Source: a virus. Taken from it: a stretch of DNA of 64,000 bases. The notes under the pieces are model-generated. The model did no database searches and was not told where the DNA came from. It worked only from the letters and a program-made list of their open reading frames with translations. Positions within the stretch are counted from its first letter, which is position 1; the number at the start of each line of letters is the position of its first letter. Of the stretch, positions 40,232 through 48,668 are shown one piece after another. A program made the position numbers and the translations under genes. The stretch spans positions 17,548 through 81,547 of the IMG/VR virus record IMGVR_UViG_3300022602_001838. The stretch is one strand, 5' to 3'.

Positions 40232-41418
40232 CTTTTAATCATCCCTGATTTCTTTGGCTTTTTGGCTTTGAATGGACTGTTCTTTTGGCTATAGTTACCA
40301 CCAAACAATGTACCAACATTGCTGCCTTTACCAACGCTCATAGATGTAGCAATACCACCAGCACCGCCACCTGCACTGGCAAACTCCATCAATTTGCTTT
40401 CAAACATCTCAGCATAGTCTGGGCTTTCCTTCATACCAGGATAGCGCTGTTTGCCGGGCTGTCCTTCGTTGCCATCATCACGAATTGGATGTGCTTCGTC
40501 ACTGTAGTTGCCTCTTGGCATTTTTTGCGCCACACTTTGCTTTTGTAGATAAGCATAGTTGGTTACCAGGTCGCCTGGAAAGTCTTCGTTATACGTAAAT
40601 AACATACGAGCACGACGGTCACCTAGTTCATCACGAGCAATAGTATATGCCGCTCCTAATACTTCTTCAGCAGAACCTGACGAAACTAAATTGGGATTTT
40701 CATTAAAGACTTGTTGTGCCAACTGTTCTGCATAATTAGAGCCTTCCGCCACACCTTGATCGCCTTTGATAGAAAAAGGTTTCATTCCCATTTTCTGTCT
40801 AAGCACATTGATTTCTTGTATGGTTCTGAACTCACCATCTTGACATTTCAAACGCATAGGTTCATTCTCGTCCCACGATGTGAATTTTCCGCGTTTGTTT
40901 ATTGCCGGGGTAGCACTAGCACGGCCATCCAATCCTTCCGTCATGCCTTGTTCAAACATACCAGATTGGCCACGATGCATTTCTTTTTCGCTGATCAAAT
41001 ACTGCATAACGCTGGTCAACATACCTTTGGCAGCGCCCATCTTTTCTGCTACCCATTCAGGAATATCATCATCGGCACTGATATTTTTGTTTAAGTACAC
41101 TGCCACGCGGTGTATGGTGTGTAGGCTGTTTTTAAATGTAGAACCATCATGCTCGGGTTCGCCGATGAATTCTTCGCCCACGCCTTGCTCACCAAGCCCA
41201 TGTACTCTCAACGACTTCTCGTAATGAGATTCTTCATCGTTTGCTGGCTCATCGTCAAAATCATCAAAATCCCCATCAAATTCTTCTTCATCGTGATTGC
41301 CGTGCAAATCGTTGTAATAATCTTCATCACTGTCATAGTTATGAGGATTGATTTCATTGACGGTCTTGATAGATTCTGTCATCAATTTATTAATGTTAAA
41401 AAGATCGTTGGTTTTCAT
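40228..41418 (-). CDS. Modular internal-type protein with EQGVAEG repeats
   Basis: 396 residues. Start MKTNDLFNINKLMTE followed by S. Residues 29-65 are extremely acidic (DYYNDLHGNHDEEEFDGD). Boundary peptides are EQGVGEE (77-83), EQGMTEG (156-162) and DQGVAEG (220-226). Between them are compact domains, for example DDDIPEWVAEKMGAAKGMLT. The end is a Gly/Ser then Lys-rich tail. A late-promoter-type octamer CATAAATA precedes the gene. No catalytic motif is seen. I suggest a packaged polyprotein; see findings. Confidence 0.65.
   Translation of the reverse strand: MKTNDLFNINKLMTESIKTVNEINPHNYDSDEDYYNDLHGNHDEEEFDGDFDDFDDEPANDEESHYEKSLRVHGLGEQGVGEEFIGEPEHDGSTFKNSLHTIHRVAVYLNKNISADDDIPEWVAEKMGAAKGMLTSVMQYLISEKEMHRGQSGMFEQGMTEGLDGRASATPAINKRGKFTSWDENEPMRLKCQDGEFRTIQEINVLRQKMGMKPFSIKGDQGVAEGSNYAEQLAQQVFNENPNLVSSGSAEEVLGAAYTIARDELGDRRARMLFTYNEDFPGDLVTNYAYLQKQSVAQKMPRGNYSDEAHPIRDDGNEGQPGKQRYPGMKESPDYAEMFESKLMEFASAGGGAGGIATSMSVGKGSNVGTLFGGNYSQKNSPFKAKKPKKSGMIKR
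40741..40758 (-). repeat. 18-base QGVAEG-encoding repeat, copy 1
   Basis: GCCTTCCGCCACACCTTG on the plus strand encodes QGVAEG on the minus strand. It is identical to 42228-42245 in the next-but-one upstream gene. Confidence 0.75.
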
Positions 41419-41439
41419 ATTATTTTATCCGTGTTAGCG

Positions 41440-41447
41440 TATTTATG
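41440..41447 (-). promoter_or_regulatory. T4-type late promoter (CATAAATA)
   Basis: CATAAATACG on the minus strand, 21 bases upstream of the ATG at 41418. It lies within the 24-base stretch between genes and overlaps the end of the 91-residue gene. Confidence 0.6.
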
Positions 41448-41718
41448 CGAAAAACAATCCGCCGCCTCTGACATTGACTTCCCCGTTTATAGTCATATTT
41501 TGTGTGTAAAATACTGGGTCAGAGTTACATTCACGCACATACAATCTGTGCGCCCCTGGTTCAATATTAATTTCGATGTGTTCTCTAATGAATACATCGT
41601 ATGCAGCCCAAGTCCAACTGCGTTCTGTGAGCATTTCATCATCAACATAGATGCGGTAGCTGGGCTGGCCTTCGCTACGACTGCAATAAACATCCACAGT
41701 TAAACTTACTGCTGCCAT
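41443..41718 (-). CDS. Putative carbohydrate-binding beta-sandwich protein
   Basis: 91 residues. YCSRSEGQPSYRIYVDDEMLTERSW and INIEPGAHRLYVRECNSDPV fit a small jelly-roll-like domain of the calcium-dependent xylan-binding type. The 158-residue protein at 43196 has a related start (PQYRISFNEAVLSEGSV). Both may be exposed glycan-binding virion proteins; the sugar is unknown. Confidence 0.55.
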   Translation of the reverse strand: MAAVSLTVDVYCSRSEGQPSYRIYVDDEMLTERSWTWAAYDVFIREHIEINIEPGAHRLYVRECNSDPVFYTQNMTINGEVNVRGGGLFFA

Positions 41719-43169
41719 TATTTTGCCTTCTTCATACCAGCAATCAAGGCAAGCTCTTGATCAATACTTTGGACCACGCTTTCTGTCAGACCTTGCTTAT
41801 GAATGAATCCACGACTATTTTGTGGAACATTTGTGGTGCAAAACTTGCCGCATACTTTGCCAGTTTTGTCAGTAGCGTGATGAGTCCACTCTAGATCATT
41901 TTTTGGTTTAATAACATTCAACCCTTGCGATTTTGCGTCATCTGTCCAAGATTTCAAATCTCGGTGCAACACTCTGCCTTCTGCCACACCTTGCTTGATG
42001 CTTTTAAGAATAGATTTAGCCTGGGTGCTAGAATCATATGAGCCAATTTGAGTGTTGACTCTTCCCATTGCTTGGAGAATTTTTCCATCGGCAGCATAAT
42101 GAGTGACCTTGCCACCTTTTACTCTGAACAATATGCCGCGAAAACTATAAATGCCATCCGGTTTGCTTACTGACTTATCAATAATTAAATTTACATTATC
42201 GTTATCTAACACCCCGTACTGGATTTTGCCTTCCGCCACACCTTGCTCCCAAACTTTAGAACCAGCACCTTTATTCTTGTCCCAGAAATGTGAGCCGGCA
42301 TCTGTTTGGTGTTGACTACGATTGATTCTAAAGCCTTTTGCTTTGAGCATATCATACACTGTTTGAGCGATGCCTTGCCCTCTGTATTCAGGTGTTACAG
42401 ACATATCCTGTGCTTCAAGATCATGGCCAAGCATATCAAATGTAAAGCCTGCCACTTGTTTTCCGCCCAATGTAACATCAACATAAAGTTCTTCACCTGC
42501 TGTTTCTATGTTGAATTTCATCTTGGGTTTGACGAATTTGTCCAATAAGCCTTCCGCCAAGCCGCCGCCCAAATACTTGTCTAGTATTTGTCTTGCCACT
42601 GCTGGATTGCGAGGATACAGGTCTGCGATAATGGCATTCTTTTGTGCATCATCTGCTTGTGGCCACATTGTGCGTATTTGTGTAGCACTGGTTACTCCAC
42701 TGGGGCCTGCATCAAACTGTACAGTTGGCAAGTAGACCATGTAACCATGTTGACTCATTGGAGCAAGATTGCCCTTGTGATATGGTTGTAGATAACTGGG
42801 AGTACCGTCTTTTTTGACACCACCTGCCCCTGGTGGTTCATTGCGATCTTTTTCGCTACGTGCAAAGATCAACACAGTATTATCAGGATCGTATTGACCA
42901 GTAACTTCTTTTGCTACAAAAGGGCTTTTTACCAGTTGGAAGTTCTTGGGGTTCACACCAGCGATCTGAGCAAGTTTTTGCTTTTCGGCAAATGGAAAAG
43001 GACGATCTTTACGGTCGTCCGTTGCTACATAAACGATGTGTGCTCCTGGGAATGCTTGCTCTGCTGCTCGGTACAAGCTCAAGTGTCCGGGGTGAAATGG
43101 GTGAAAACCCCCTGGGATTAAGACCAGGGTTTGTTTTTGCTGTGCTTCAAAAAGATCAAGAATGAACAT
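41718..43169 (-). CDS. Multi-module internal-type enzyme: nucleotidyltransferase, GNAT acetyltransferase and two more modules
   Basis: 483 residues. Leader MFILDLFE followed by A. Residues 13-200 form a cytidylyl/adenylyltransferase-like domain with GGFHPFHPGHLSLY (HxGH-like) and a late VTSATQIRT motif (ISST-like). Residues 215-305 are a GNAT-type domain (VTPEYRGQGIAQTVYDMLK). A beta domain spans about 315-391, and residues 399-458 hold a Cys/His module (KVCGKFCTTNVPQ). Boundaries carry GLAEG (203-207), EQGVAEG (308-314), KQGVAEG (392-398) and KQGLTES (458-464). A late promoter lies just upstream. Confidence 0.75.
   Translation of the reverse strand: MFILDLFEAQQKQTLVLIPGGFHPFHPGHLSLYRAAEQAFPGAHIVYVATDDRKDRPFPFAEKQKLAQIAGVNPKNFQLVKSPFVAKEVTGQYDPDNTVLIFARSEKDRNEPPGAGGVKKDGTPSYLQPYHKGNLAPMSQHGYMVYLPTVQFDAGPSGVTSATQIRTMWPQADDAQKNAIIADLYPRNPAVARQILDKYLGGGLAEGLLDKFVKPKMKFNIETAGEELYVDVTLGGKQVAGFTFDMLGHDLEAQDMSVTPEYRGQGIAQTVYDMLKAKGFRINRSQHQTDAGSHFWDKNKGAGSKVWEQGVAEGKIQYGVLDNDNVNLIIDKSVSKPDGIYSFRGILFRVKGGKVTHYAADGKILQAMGRVNTQIGSYDSSTQAKSILKSIKQGVAEGRVLHRDLKSWTDDAKSQGLNVIKPKNDLEWTHHATDKTGKVCGKFCTTNVPQNSRGFIHKQGLTESVVQSIDQELALIAGMKKAK
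41976..41993 (-). repeat. QGVAEG-encoding repeat, copy 2
   Basis: GCCTTCTGCCACACCTTG on the plus strand differs by one base from the copies at 40741 and 42228. Confidence 0.75.
42228..42245 (-). repeat. QGVAEG-encoding repeat, copy 3
   Basis: 18 bases identical to 40741-40758, at the GNAT/third-module boundary of the nucleotidyltransferase protein. Confidence 0.75.
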
Positions 43170-43186
43170 ATTATACGCCTATAGCG

Positions 43187-43194
43187 TATTTATG
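43187..43194 (-). promoter_or_regulatory. T4-type late promoter (CATAAATA)
   Basis: CATAAATACGC on the minus strand, 17 bases before the ATG at 43169. It has the same 10-base core as the promoter at 41440. Confidence 0.65.
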
Positions 43195-43195
43195 C

Positions 43196-43672
43196 TCACA
43201 TTGTTTCTAGAAGCCAGATGTAGAAGGGGTTGGTCCAAGTCAAAGACCAAGCACCGTTCCAGCCCATATTCACACATTTGTTGATGGTCTGAGTAGTTTC
43301 GCCTTTGTAAACCACTGGCATCTTGGTTGTATAAACCCCGTGATCGTAAGGAATCATACCTAGATCAATCTCATCAATCTCAACGCTGACAACATTCAAC
43401 AGCATATCTGCTACGATTGTATAGTTGTCGGGATCAGTGTCATTGTCTTTTTTAGTGTCTGAGGGTTCTTTGTTCAACAACTCAACTTTGAGTGTGGCAT
43501 TGTCAGTGGTGTACTCTACATCAAACTCGTGATATTCGACTACCCCTGTTTCTGCCTGTACGCTACCCTCAGACAACACAGCTTCATTGAAGCTGATACG
43601 ATACTGGGGACGTTTGTCCCAGTACGTACCACTCAGACCCAGTTTGATGTGAATCTTTTCTAGGTCTGCCAT
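43196..43672 (-). CDS. Putative carbohydrate-binding beta-sandwich protein, longer
   Basis: 158 residues. IHIKLGLSGTYWDKRPQYRIS and FNEAVLSEGSV begin a domain similar to the 91-residue protein at 41443. The rest is strand-rich with an insert (TKKDNDTDPDNY) and ends VNMGWNGAWSLTWTNPFYIW. No signal peptide. A virion decoration protein that binds glycans is a reasonable guess. Confidence 0.55.
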   Translation of the reverse strand: MADLEKIHIKLGLSGTYWDKRPQYRISFNEAVLSEGSVQAETGVVEYHEFDVEYTTDNATLKVELLNKEPSDTKKDNDTDPDNYTIVADMLLNVVSVEIDEIDLGMIPYDHGVYTTKMPVVYKGETTQTINKCVNMGWNGAWSLTWTNPFYIWLLETM

Positions 43673-43674
43673 GT

Positions 43675-44580
43675 TTATGCCTTTTGTGGACCTGCAACTG
43701 GTTGACCAGCTTTGGCCATACCGATAGCGTCAAGCAGAGCCTGAGGAGCCCCTTGTGGCACACCGTGATCTTCGCCGTGATACTGATTCTTGGCCTGACC
43801 AACAATGTCCAACTTGCTAAGATCGCCTTGGAACTCATAGTGTCCAATGTGATTCAACAAGACCTTGCTGTGTGCCCAAATCTCGCCACCCAGCTTTTGC
43901 CAACGACGGCAGAACAACCAGTCTTCTGACAAGTAGTGACCACGCTCATCGATCTCACAATCAAAGATCGAGTACATCATTGGCTCGTATTGTTTGCCTA
44001 GGCCTACATCGTCAACATATTTTGTATCTGGATGTGCAGCAATCAACTTCTCATAGACCTGACGCTTGAACAACAAGAAGCCTGTACCAGCTGTGTCAAC
44101 TGTAAAGATATCGCCCTGAATCTTAGTTTCTGGTTTCAAGTTAATAACATAGTTGACTGGCAACGCTTTCTTGGGATACAGACCAGCAATGACTTCTTTG
44201 TCGCAGGCCAACATTTTCAAGATAGCATCTGGTTCAAAGCGAATGTCAGCATCAATAAACATAAAGTGAGTTGCTGTTTGATTGGTCATCATTTTGGCCA
44301 TCAAGTTGTTACGACCACGAGTGATCAACGACTCGTTAACCATTGTATCTAGTGACCAGTTTAACCCAGCTTGTTGTGCCAACAAGATGAAACGCAACAG
44401 ACTTGTGACTGTTGGTTCGCTCATCATACCACCATAACATGGGATACCGATGTGCAAATGAACTTGTCTAAAGTCGAAGGGAACGCCCTGCGGTTGTGCC
44501 TGAGCTTGCTGTGCTTGTTTAGCTGCCGCTGCCTTGATTAGGTTAACGGCGTCACTTTGAGATTTTTTCTTGTCTGTCAT
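43675..44580 (-). CDS. GT-A glycosyltransferase-like protein
   Basis: 301 residues. The N-terminal 30 or so residues are Ala/Gln-rich. VHLHIGIPCYGGMMSEPTV begins a GT-A-type domain with the DxD-like HFMFIDADIRFEP, followed by GLYPKKALPVNYV and DTAGTGFLLFKRQVYEKL. The acceptor region has YLSEDWLFCRRWQKLGG. Likely a glycosyltransferase using a nucleotide sugar. The virion or an internal protein may be the acceptor. Confidence 0.7.
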   Translation of the reverse strand: MTDKKKSQSDAVNLIKAAAAKQAQQAQAQPQGVPFDFRQVHLHIGIPCYGGMMSEPTVTSLLRFILLAQQAGLNWSLDTMVNESLITRGRNNLMAKMMTNQTATHFMFIDADIRFEPDAILKMLACDKEVIAGLYPKKALPVNYVINLKPETKIQGDIFTVDTAGTGFLLFKRQVYEKLIAAHPDTKYVDDVGLGKQYEPMMYSIFDCEIDERGHYLSEDWLFCRRWQKLGGEIWAHSKVLLNHIGHYEFQGDLSKLDIVGQAKNQYHGEDHGVPQGAPQALLDAIGMAKAGQPVAGPQKA

Positions 44581-44596
44581 TTTTTACTTTCTTGAG

Positions 44597-44764
44597 TTAT
44601 GCTTTTTGAACTTCTACGATTACGTTGGCACCGGCCAATTCCTGTGCTACCACTTCTAAATTAGTCAGTGTGTCGTCATTGATGATTTGTGTAACGTCTT
44701 CTTCACTGTCTTTAATCAAAGTACTGAATGTAAGAACTACTGTTTCTTGGTTAATTTTGGCCAT
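44597..44764 (-). CDS. Hypothetical protein, 55 aa
   Basis: Starts MAKINQETVVLTFSTLIKDS. It has a strong AAGGAG ribosome site and a late-type promoter just above. Small acidic alpha/beta protein of unknown function, probably a virion component given the promoter. Confidence 0.65.
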   Translation of the reverse strand: MAKINQETVVLTFSTLIKDSEEDVTQIINDDTLTNLEVVAQELAGANVIVEVQKA

Positions 44765-44790
44765 ATGCCACTCCTTGAATAATATGCTAG

Positions 44791-44798
44791 TATTTATT
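44791..44798 (-). promoter_or_regulatory. T4-type late promoter (AATAAATA)
   Basis: AATAAATAC on the minus strand, 26 bases before the ATG at 44764, followed by a leader with AAGGAGTGGCAT. Confidence 0.6.
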
Positions 44799-45534
44799 GG
44801 AGGTGATCTATGGGGTGAATTTTTCCTACGATGCCAGGACTAATCAATGATAAAATAGTTGCAATACTGTCATCGTTTGCGTAGATGTATGCTCCCCAAA
44901 GGGCTGGATACTTTTTCTTTAGATGTGTCAGTACACCTCCTGGGATTTTAACATCATCTCGGGCGGTTAACTGTGCCAGAATACTTCGTTTGGTTTCTAA
45001 TGGGTAATTTCCGTCTCGCAACACAATCTTGTATTTGTATTCCGTTTTGTTCAGAAACACCACATTGTTGCGCAACGCATCTTCTGTGCCAGGTTTGGGT
45101 ATGTTGATACTATACAAGTTGTCGTAAGAACTGATAGCTTCACTTATGATCTTTAGATCATATTCTGTTTCAGCATATACTTGTAGCATATTGCCCTCAG
45201 TTCTAAACTTGACTATGTGTTTGTGTGTTTTAATCACAGTGCGAACACGGTCAATCAAAAACTCATCAACATCATCCCAGTTAATATAAGGGTTGTAGGT
45301 ATAATTATTACTAGATTGATAGAAACCGCGATAGCCCATGCCTGCGTTGCCACTATTAGCAGCAAGTCTATGCTTTATAACATAGGCAACGATATCCTCA
45401 CAAAACTTGTCAGTGGCTAGATTTACCTTTTTTATATCATACACCAACCGCCACAAGTAGCGGTTGAAGTATTGTTTTTTGGTAGTCTCTAGCTTGATAT
45501 TGTGATTTAGATTAACCCAATACGATGAATCCAT
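44794..45534 (-). CDS. Hypothetical protein, 246 aa
   Basis: I choose the ATG at 45534 (MDSSYWVNLNHNIKLE); ATGs at 45540 and 45600 are also in frame. The protein overlaps the end of the ClpA-like gene by 23 bases. It has an N-terminal helical part (YFNRYLWRLVYDIKKVNL) and a C-terminal alpha/beta part (VLRDGNYPLETKRSILAQL). A possible substrate adaptor for the neighbouring unfoldase; this is inferred from position only. Confidence 0.6.
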   Translation of the reverse strand: MDSSYWVNLNHNIKLETTKKQYFNRYLWRLVYDIKKVNLATDKFCEDIVAYVIKHRLAANSGNAGMGYRGFYQSSNNYTYNPYINWDDVDEFLIDRVRTVIKTHKHIVKFRTEGNMLQVYAETEYDLKIISEAISSYDNLYSINIPKPGTEDALRNNVVFLNKTEYKYKIVLRDGNYPLETKRSILAQLTARDDVKIPGGVLTHLKKKYPALWGAYIYANDDSIATILSLISPGIVGKIHPIDHLQ

Positions 45535-47803
45535 TTTCATCCACTTGAGGTTGATGGGTAGTAATCGTACTGAATTCAAACTTGTCATCGTTGAAATCAA
45601 TTTCGACTGTGTTGTTTGGAGCGATGCCTTCGAACAAGATTTTCTTGCTCAATGGAACTTTGATTAGTTCGTTGATCTTACGACCCAACGGACGAGCACC
45701 CATCTTGCTGTCATAACCAACTGTGGCCAGATGATCAACTGCTGCTTCGCTCAAACGAACTCTTATACCCTTTTCAGATAACAAGTCGTTGAGTTCGTTG
45801 ATAAACTTGGCAACGATTTTCTTGACACTGAATGTATCCAACTTGTTGAACTTGCAGATAGCATCAATACGATTGCGGAACTCTGGCTTAAAGTAGTCTT
45901 TGACTGCTTTGTCATCTTCGCCACTGCGCTCAAGATCACGACCAAAGCCGATTGCATTACGCTCATTAGCGGCAGCACCCAAGTTACTAGTCATAATAAT
46001 GATAGCATTACGAGCATCTGCTTTTTTACCACTGCTGCTTGTGACTGTACCTTCATCCATCAGACTCAGCAACACATTGCTAACGTCTGGGTGAGCTTTT
46101 TCGATCTCGTCAAACAAGATGATACTATTTGGATTCTTTTCCAAATCACTGATCAACAGGCCACCACCCAAGTTGCCGTCATCATAGCCAACATAGCCAG
46201 GGGGCGCACCAATCAGTTTGGCTGCTGTGTGTTTCTCTTGATATTCGCTCATATCATAGCGAACAAGTTTCATACCCAAGTTGTCAGCAAGCAATTTAGC
46301 CAGTTCTGTTTTACCAGTACCTGTTGGACCCAAGAACAAGAAACTTCCAATGGGCTTGTTCACAGATTTCAACCCAGCACGACTGACATAAATCTTTTCA
46401 AGCACATTCTCAACGACCTGATCTTGACCATAGAGCTTAGTGCGAATGTTTGATTCGAGGCTTTCTAGACTCTTGACTGCTTCGCTGCCAATCTGCTCTG
46501 CTGGAATCTTGACTGCTTTGGCAATAGCTTCAACGATGTTGCTTTTCTCACAGACTCGTTGACCTTGCACAGAGATTTTGAGTTTGGCACAGGCAGTGTC
46601 GATCAGGTCAATTGCCTTGTCTGGCAAACGTTTGTCTGACTGATAACGTACACTCAGATCCACTGCTGCATCAATGGCTTCGTCTTCAATCTGAACTTCG
46701 TGGAATTTTTCAAAGTGCTCACGCAGACCACGCAAGATTTCTTTTGACACTGTGGGAGTGGGCTCATCTACGCCCAAACGATAGAAACGGCGCATTAACG
46801 CACGATCTTTTTCAAAACTTTGGTTATATTCTTCCCACGTTGTACTTGCGATGACCTTGATAGTGCCCTTAGTCAATGCTGGCTTAATCATATTGGCAAA
46901 GTCAACTGAACTTTGTGCACCACTGCCAGCACCCTGCATTTGATGTGCTTCATCAATGAACAAGATACACTTGCCTTTTACAGTCAGTGCCTTGATAACA
47001 TCTTTGAACTTTTCTTCAAACTCACCACGATACTTCGAACCAGCCAACAATGAACCAATGTCCAAGTTGTAAACGTGATAGTCACGCAGATAATCTGGTA
47101 CGTTGAGTTGAACAATGTTCAAGGCTAAGCCTTCTGCAATAGCAGTTTTACCCACACCAGGATCGCCCACCATCAAGACATTTGACTTGTTGCGTTTGGC
47201 CAGAACGTGTGTGATTTCTTCAAGTTCGTATTCACGACCGATCACTGGATCAATCTTGCCTTCAAGTGCCAACGCATTCAAATCAGTACAATACTCATTT
47301 AGAATGTCTGTGGCCTTTTTGTCATTGGCTGTTTTACGACCAGTTTTTGCGTTGTAGAAGTGATTGTAGTATTCAATGAGTTCATCACGGTCTTCGATAC
47401 CATATTTCAACAAGAAGTAAGCAGCCTGACTGTTTGTTTCTTGACTGATACTGATGACCAAATCGATCACAGTCAGACTACGGCGAGACGAGAACAAGAC
47501 CTGTGTCAGCGCACGATTTAGCACACGCTCAACGCTGTGAGTTCTGCGCGGAGTTGTATTTTCTTCGCTGATTAAGAATGTTTGCTGGGCCAGATAAATT
47601 TCGACGTCCTGAGACATTCCCTGAATATCGACTCCATAGTTGTCCAGAAGTTTACCGAATGGTTCATAAGTGATGATACCATACAGAATGTGTTCCAGAG
47701 TTACATATTCGTGATTATAGTATTTGGCCTTTGCGGTGGCCGAATCGATGATTACTTCGATTTCGGGATTGGGTTGGATCATCTTATCGTTTTCCGTTGA
47801 CAT
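45512..47803 (-). CDS. ClpA-like AAA+ unfoldase
   Basis: 763 residues, near the 758 of E. coli ClpA. The N-domain is about 1-150 (two Clp_N repeats). AAA1 has Walker A GDPGVGKT at 213-220 and Walker B CILFIDEAHQM. AAA2 has GPTGTGKTELAK and IILFDEIEKAH. The loop near residue 615 reads NAIGFGRD, matching the IG(F/L) tripeptide that docks to ClpP. A phage-encoded ClpA would therefore be able to recruit host ClpP. The 763-residue length leaves no room for a middle coiled coil, which separates it from ClpB. Late promoter upstream, ribosome site GAGGA. Confidence 0.92.
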   Translation of the reverse strand: MSTENDKMIQPNPEIEVIIDSATAKAKYYNHEYVTLEHILYGIITYEPFGKLLDNYGVDIQGMSQDVEIYLAQQTFLISEENTTPRRTHSVERVLNRALTQVLFSSRRSLTVIDLVISISQETNSQAAYFLLKYGIEDRDELIEYYNHFYNAKTGRKTANDKKATDILNEYCTDLNALALEGKIDPVIGREYELEEITHVLAKRNKSNVLMVGDPGVGKTAIAEGLALNIVQLNVPDYLRDYHVYNLDIGSLLAGSKYRGEFEEKFKDVIKALTVKGKCILFIDEAHQMQGAGSGAQSSVDFANMIKPALTKGTIKVIASTTWEEYNQSFEKDRALMRRFYRLGVDEPTPTVSKEILRGLREHFEKFHEVQIEDEAIDAAVDLSVRYQSDKRLPDKAIDLIDTACAKLKISVQGQRVCEKSNIVEAIAKAVKIPAEQIGSEAVKSLESLESNIRTKLYGQDQVVENVLEKIYVSRAGLKSVNKPIGSFLFLGPTGTGKTELAKLLADNLGMKLVRYDMSEYQEKHTAAKLIGAPPGYVGYDDGNLGGGLLISDLEKNPNSIILFDEIEKAHPDVSNVLLSLMDEGTVTSSSGKKADARNAIIIMTSNLGAAANERNAIGFGRDLERSGEDDKAVKDYFKPEFRNRIDAICKFNKLDTFSVKKIVAKFINELNDLLSEKGIRVRLSEAAVDHLATVGYDSKMGARPLGRKINELIKVPLSKKILFEGIAPNNTVEIDFNDDKFEFSTITTHQPQVDENGFIVLG

Positions 47804-47816
47804 GGGTCCTCACAAA

Positions 47817-47824
47817 TATTTATA
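47817..47824 (-). promoter_or_regulatory. T4-type late promoter (TATAAATA)
   Basis: Exact TATAAATA on the minus strand, 13 bases before the ATG of the ClpA-like gene, overlapping the dnaJ stop codon. Confidence 0.65.
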
Positions 47825-48668
47825 GAGTTGATTTGATTTTGTTTACCAGTTCCAGCTGCTCTTGTGAGAGATTTCTTGGAACAGTAACGTTGATTTTAAC
47901 AATTAAATTGCCTCTTGTCGAGCCGTGAAGTGCCCAAATACCCTGATTTTTCACTCTGAGCATTTGTCCGGGCTGTGTGCCTGGGGGAACTGTAATAATA
48001 AGTTTACTGCCCTCAAAATTGGTCACTTCAATATCTCCGCCAGTGATTGCTGTCAAACAGTCAATGTCGTGGAACGTGCCCACATCCTGCTCCATAACTT
48101 CAAAGTTTGGGTGTGGCTGCATAATAATCTGCACGTACAGATCACCACGAGTAAGAGTGTCAAAGAAGTTATCACCCAATCCTGGATACTTGATTTGGGT
48201 ACCCTGGACTGCGCCTCTGGGCACAGTGATTTCTACGTTCTCTCTGGTACCTTTTGTGGTCTGTATGCTGACTGTGACATTTTGGTCTTCCATAATACTG
48301 GCCAGTGTCACTGCTACTCTGACCTGTAAATCTTTGTTGCGTCTGGGTTGGTGTTGTCTGAATGGATTTTGCCCACCAAAGTTGAAACCAAAGTTGCGCA
48401 ACATTTCTTCCATATGCGGTGGCATACCATCGTGTATGTCGTGACCATTTACATTGAATCTGAATCCACCGGGATTGCGGCGTTCGTGGTCATACTGCTC
48501 ACGCTGTGCTGGATCACTCAGAACCCTGTAGGCACCTTCAATCTCTTGGAACTTGGCAGTGTCCCCGCCCTTGTCTGGATGATGCTGACTGGCTAACTTG
48601 CGATAAGCTCGTTTGATTTCTTCTGGTGTGGCATTCTCACCAACGCCCAGTGTATTATAGTGTGTCAT
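47820..48668 (-). CDS. DnaJ/CbpA-like co-chaperone
   Basis: 282 residues. The J-domain (residues 1-60) has [17 protein letters not shown] with the HPD tripeptide, and [14 protein letters not shown] Gly/Phe-poor linker follows, then a CbpA-type C-terminal substrate-binding domain ([37 protein letters not shown]). The cysteine-rich zinc region of DnaJ is missing. It would act with host DnaK. It lies next to the ClpA-like gene, and the pair suggests phage-directed protein remodelling. Confidence 0.88.
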   Translation of the reverse strand: MTHYNTLGVGENATPEEIKRAYRKLASQHHPDKGGDTAKFQEIEGAYRVLSDPAQREQYDHERRNPGGFRFNVNGHDIHDGMPPHMEEMLRNFGFNFGGQNPFRQHQPRRNKDLQVRVAVTLASIMEDQNVTVSIQTTKGTRENVEITVPRGAVQGTQIKYPGLGDNFFDTLTRGDLYVQIIMQPHPNFEVMEQDVGTFHDIDCLTAITGGDIEVTNFEGSKLIITVPPGTQPGQMLRVKNQGIWALHGSTRGNLIVKINVTVPRNLSQEQLELVNKIKSTL

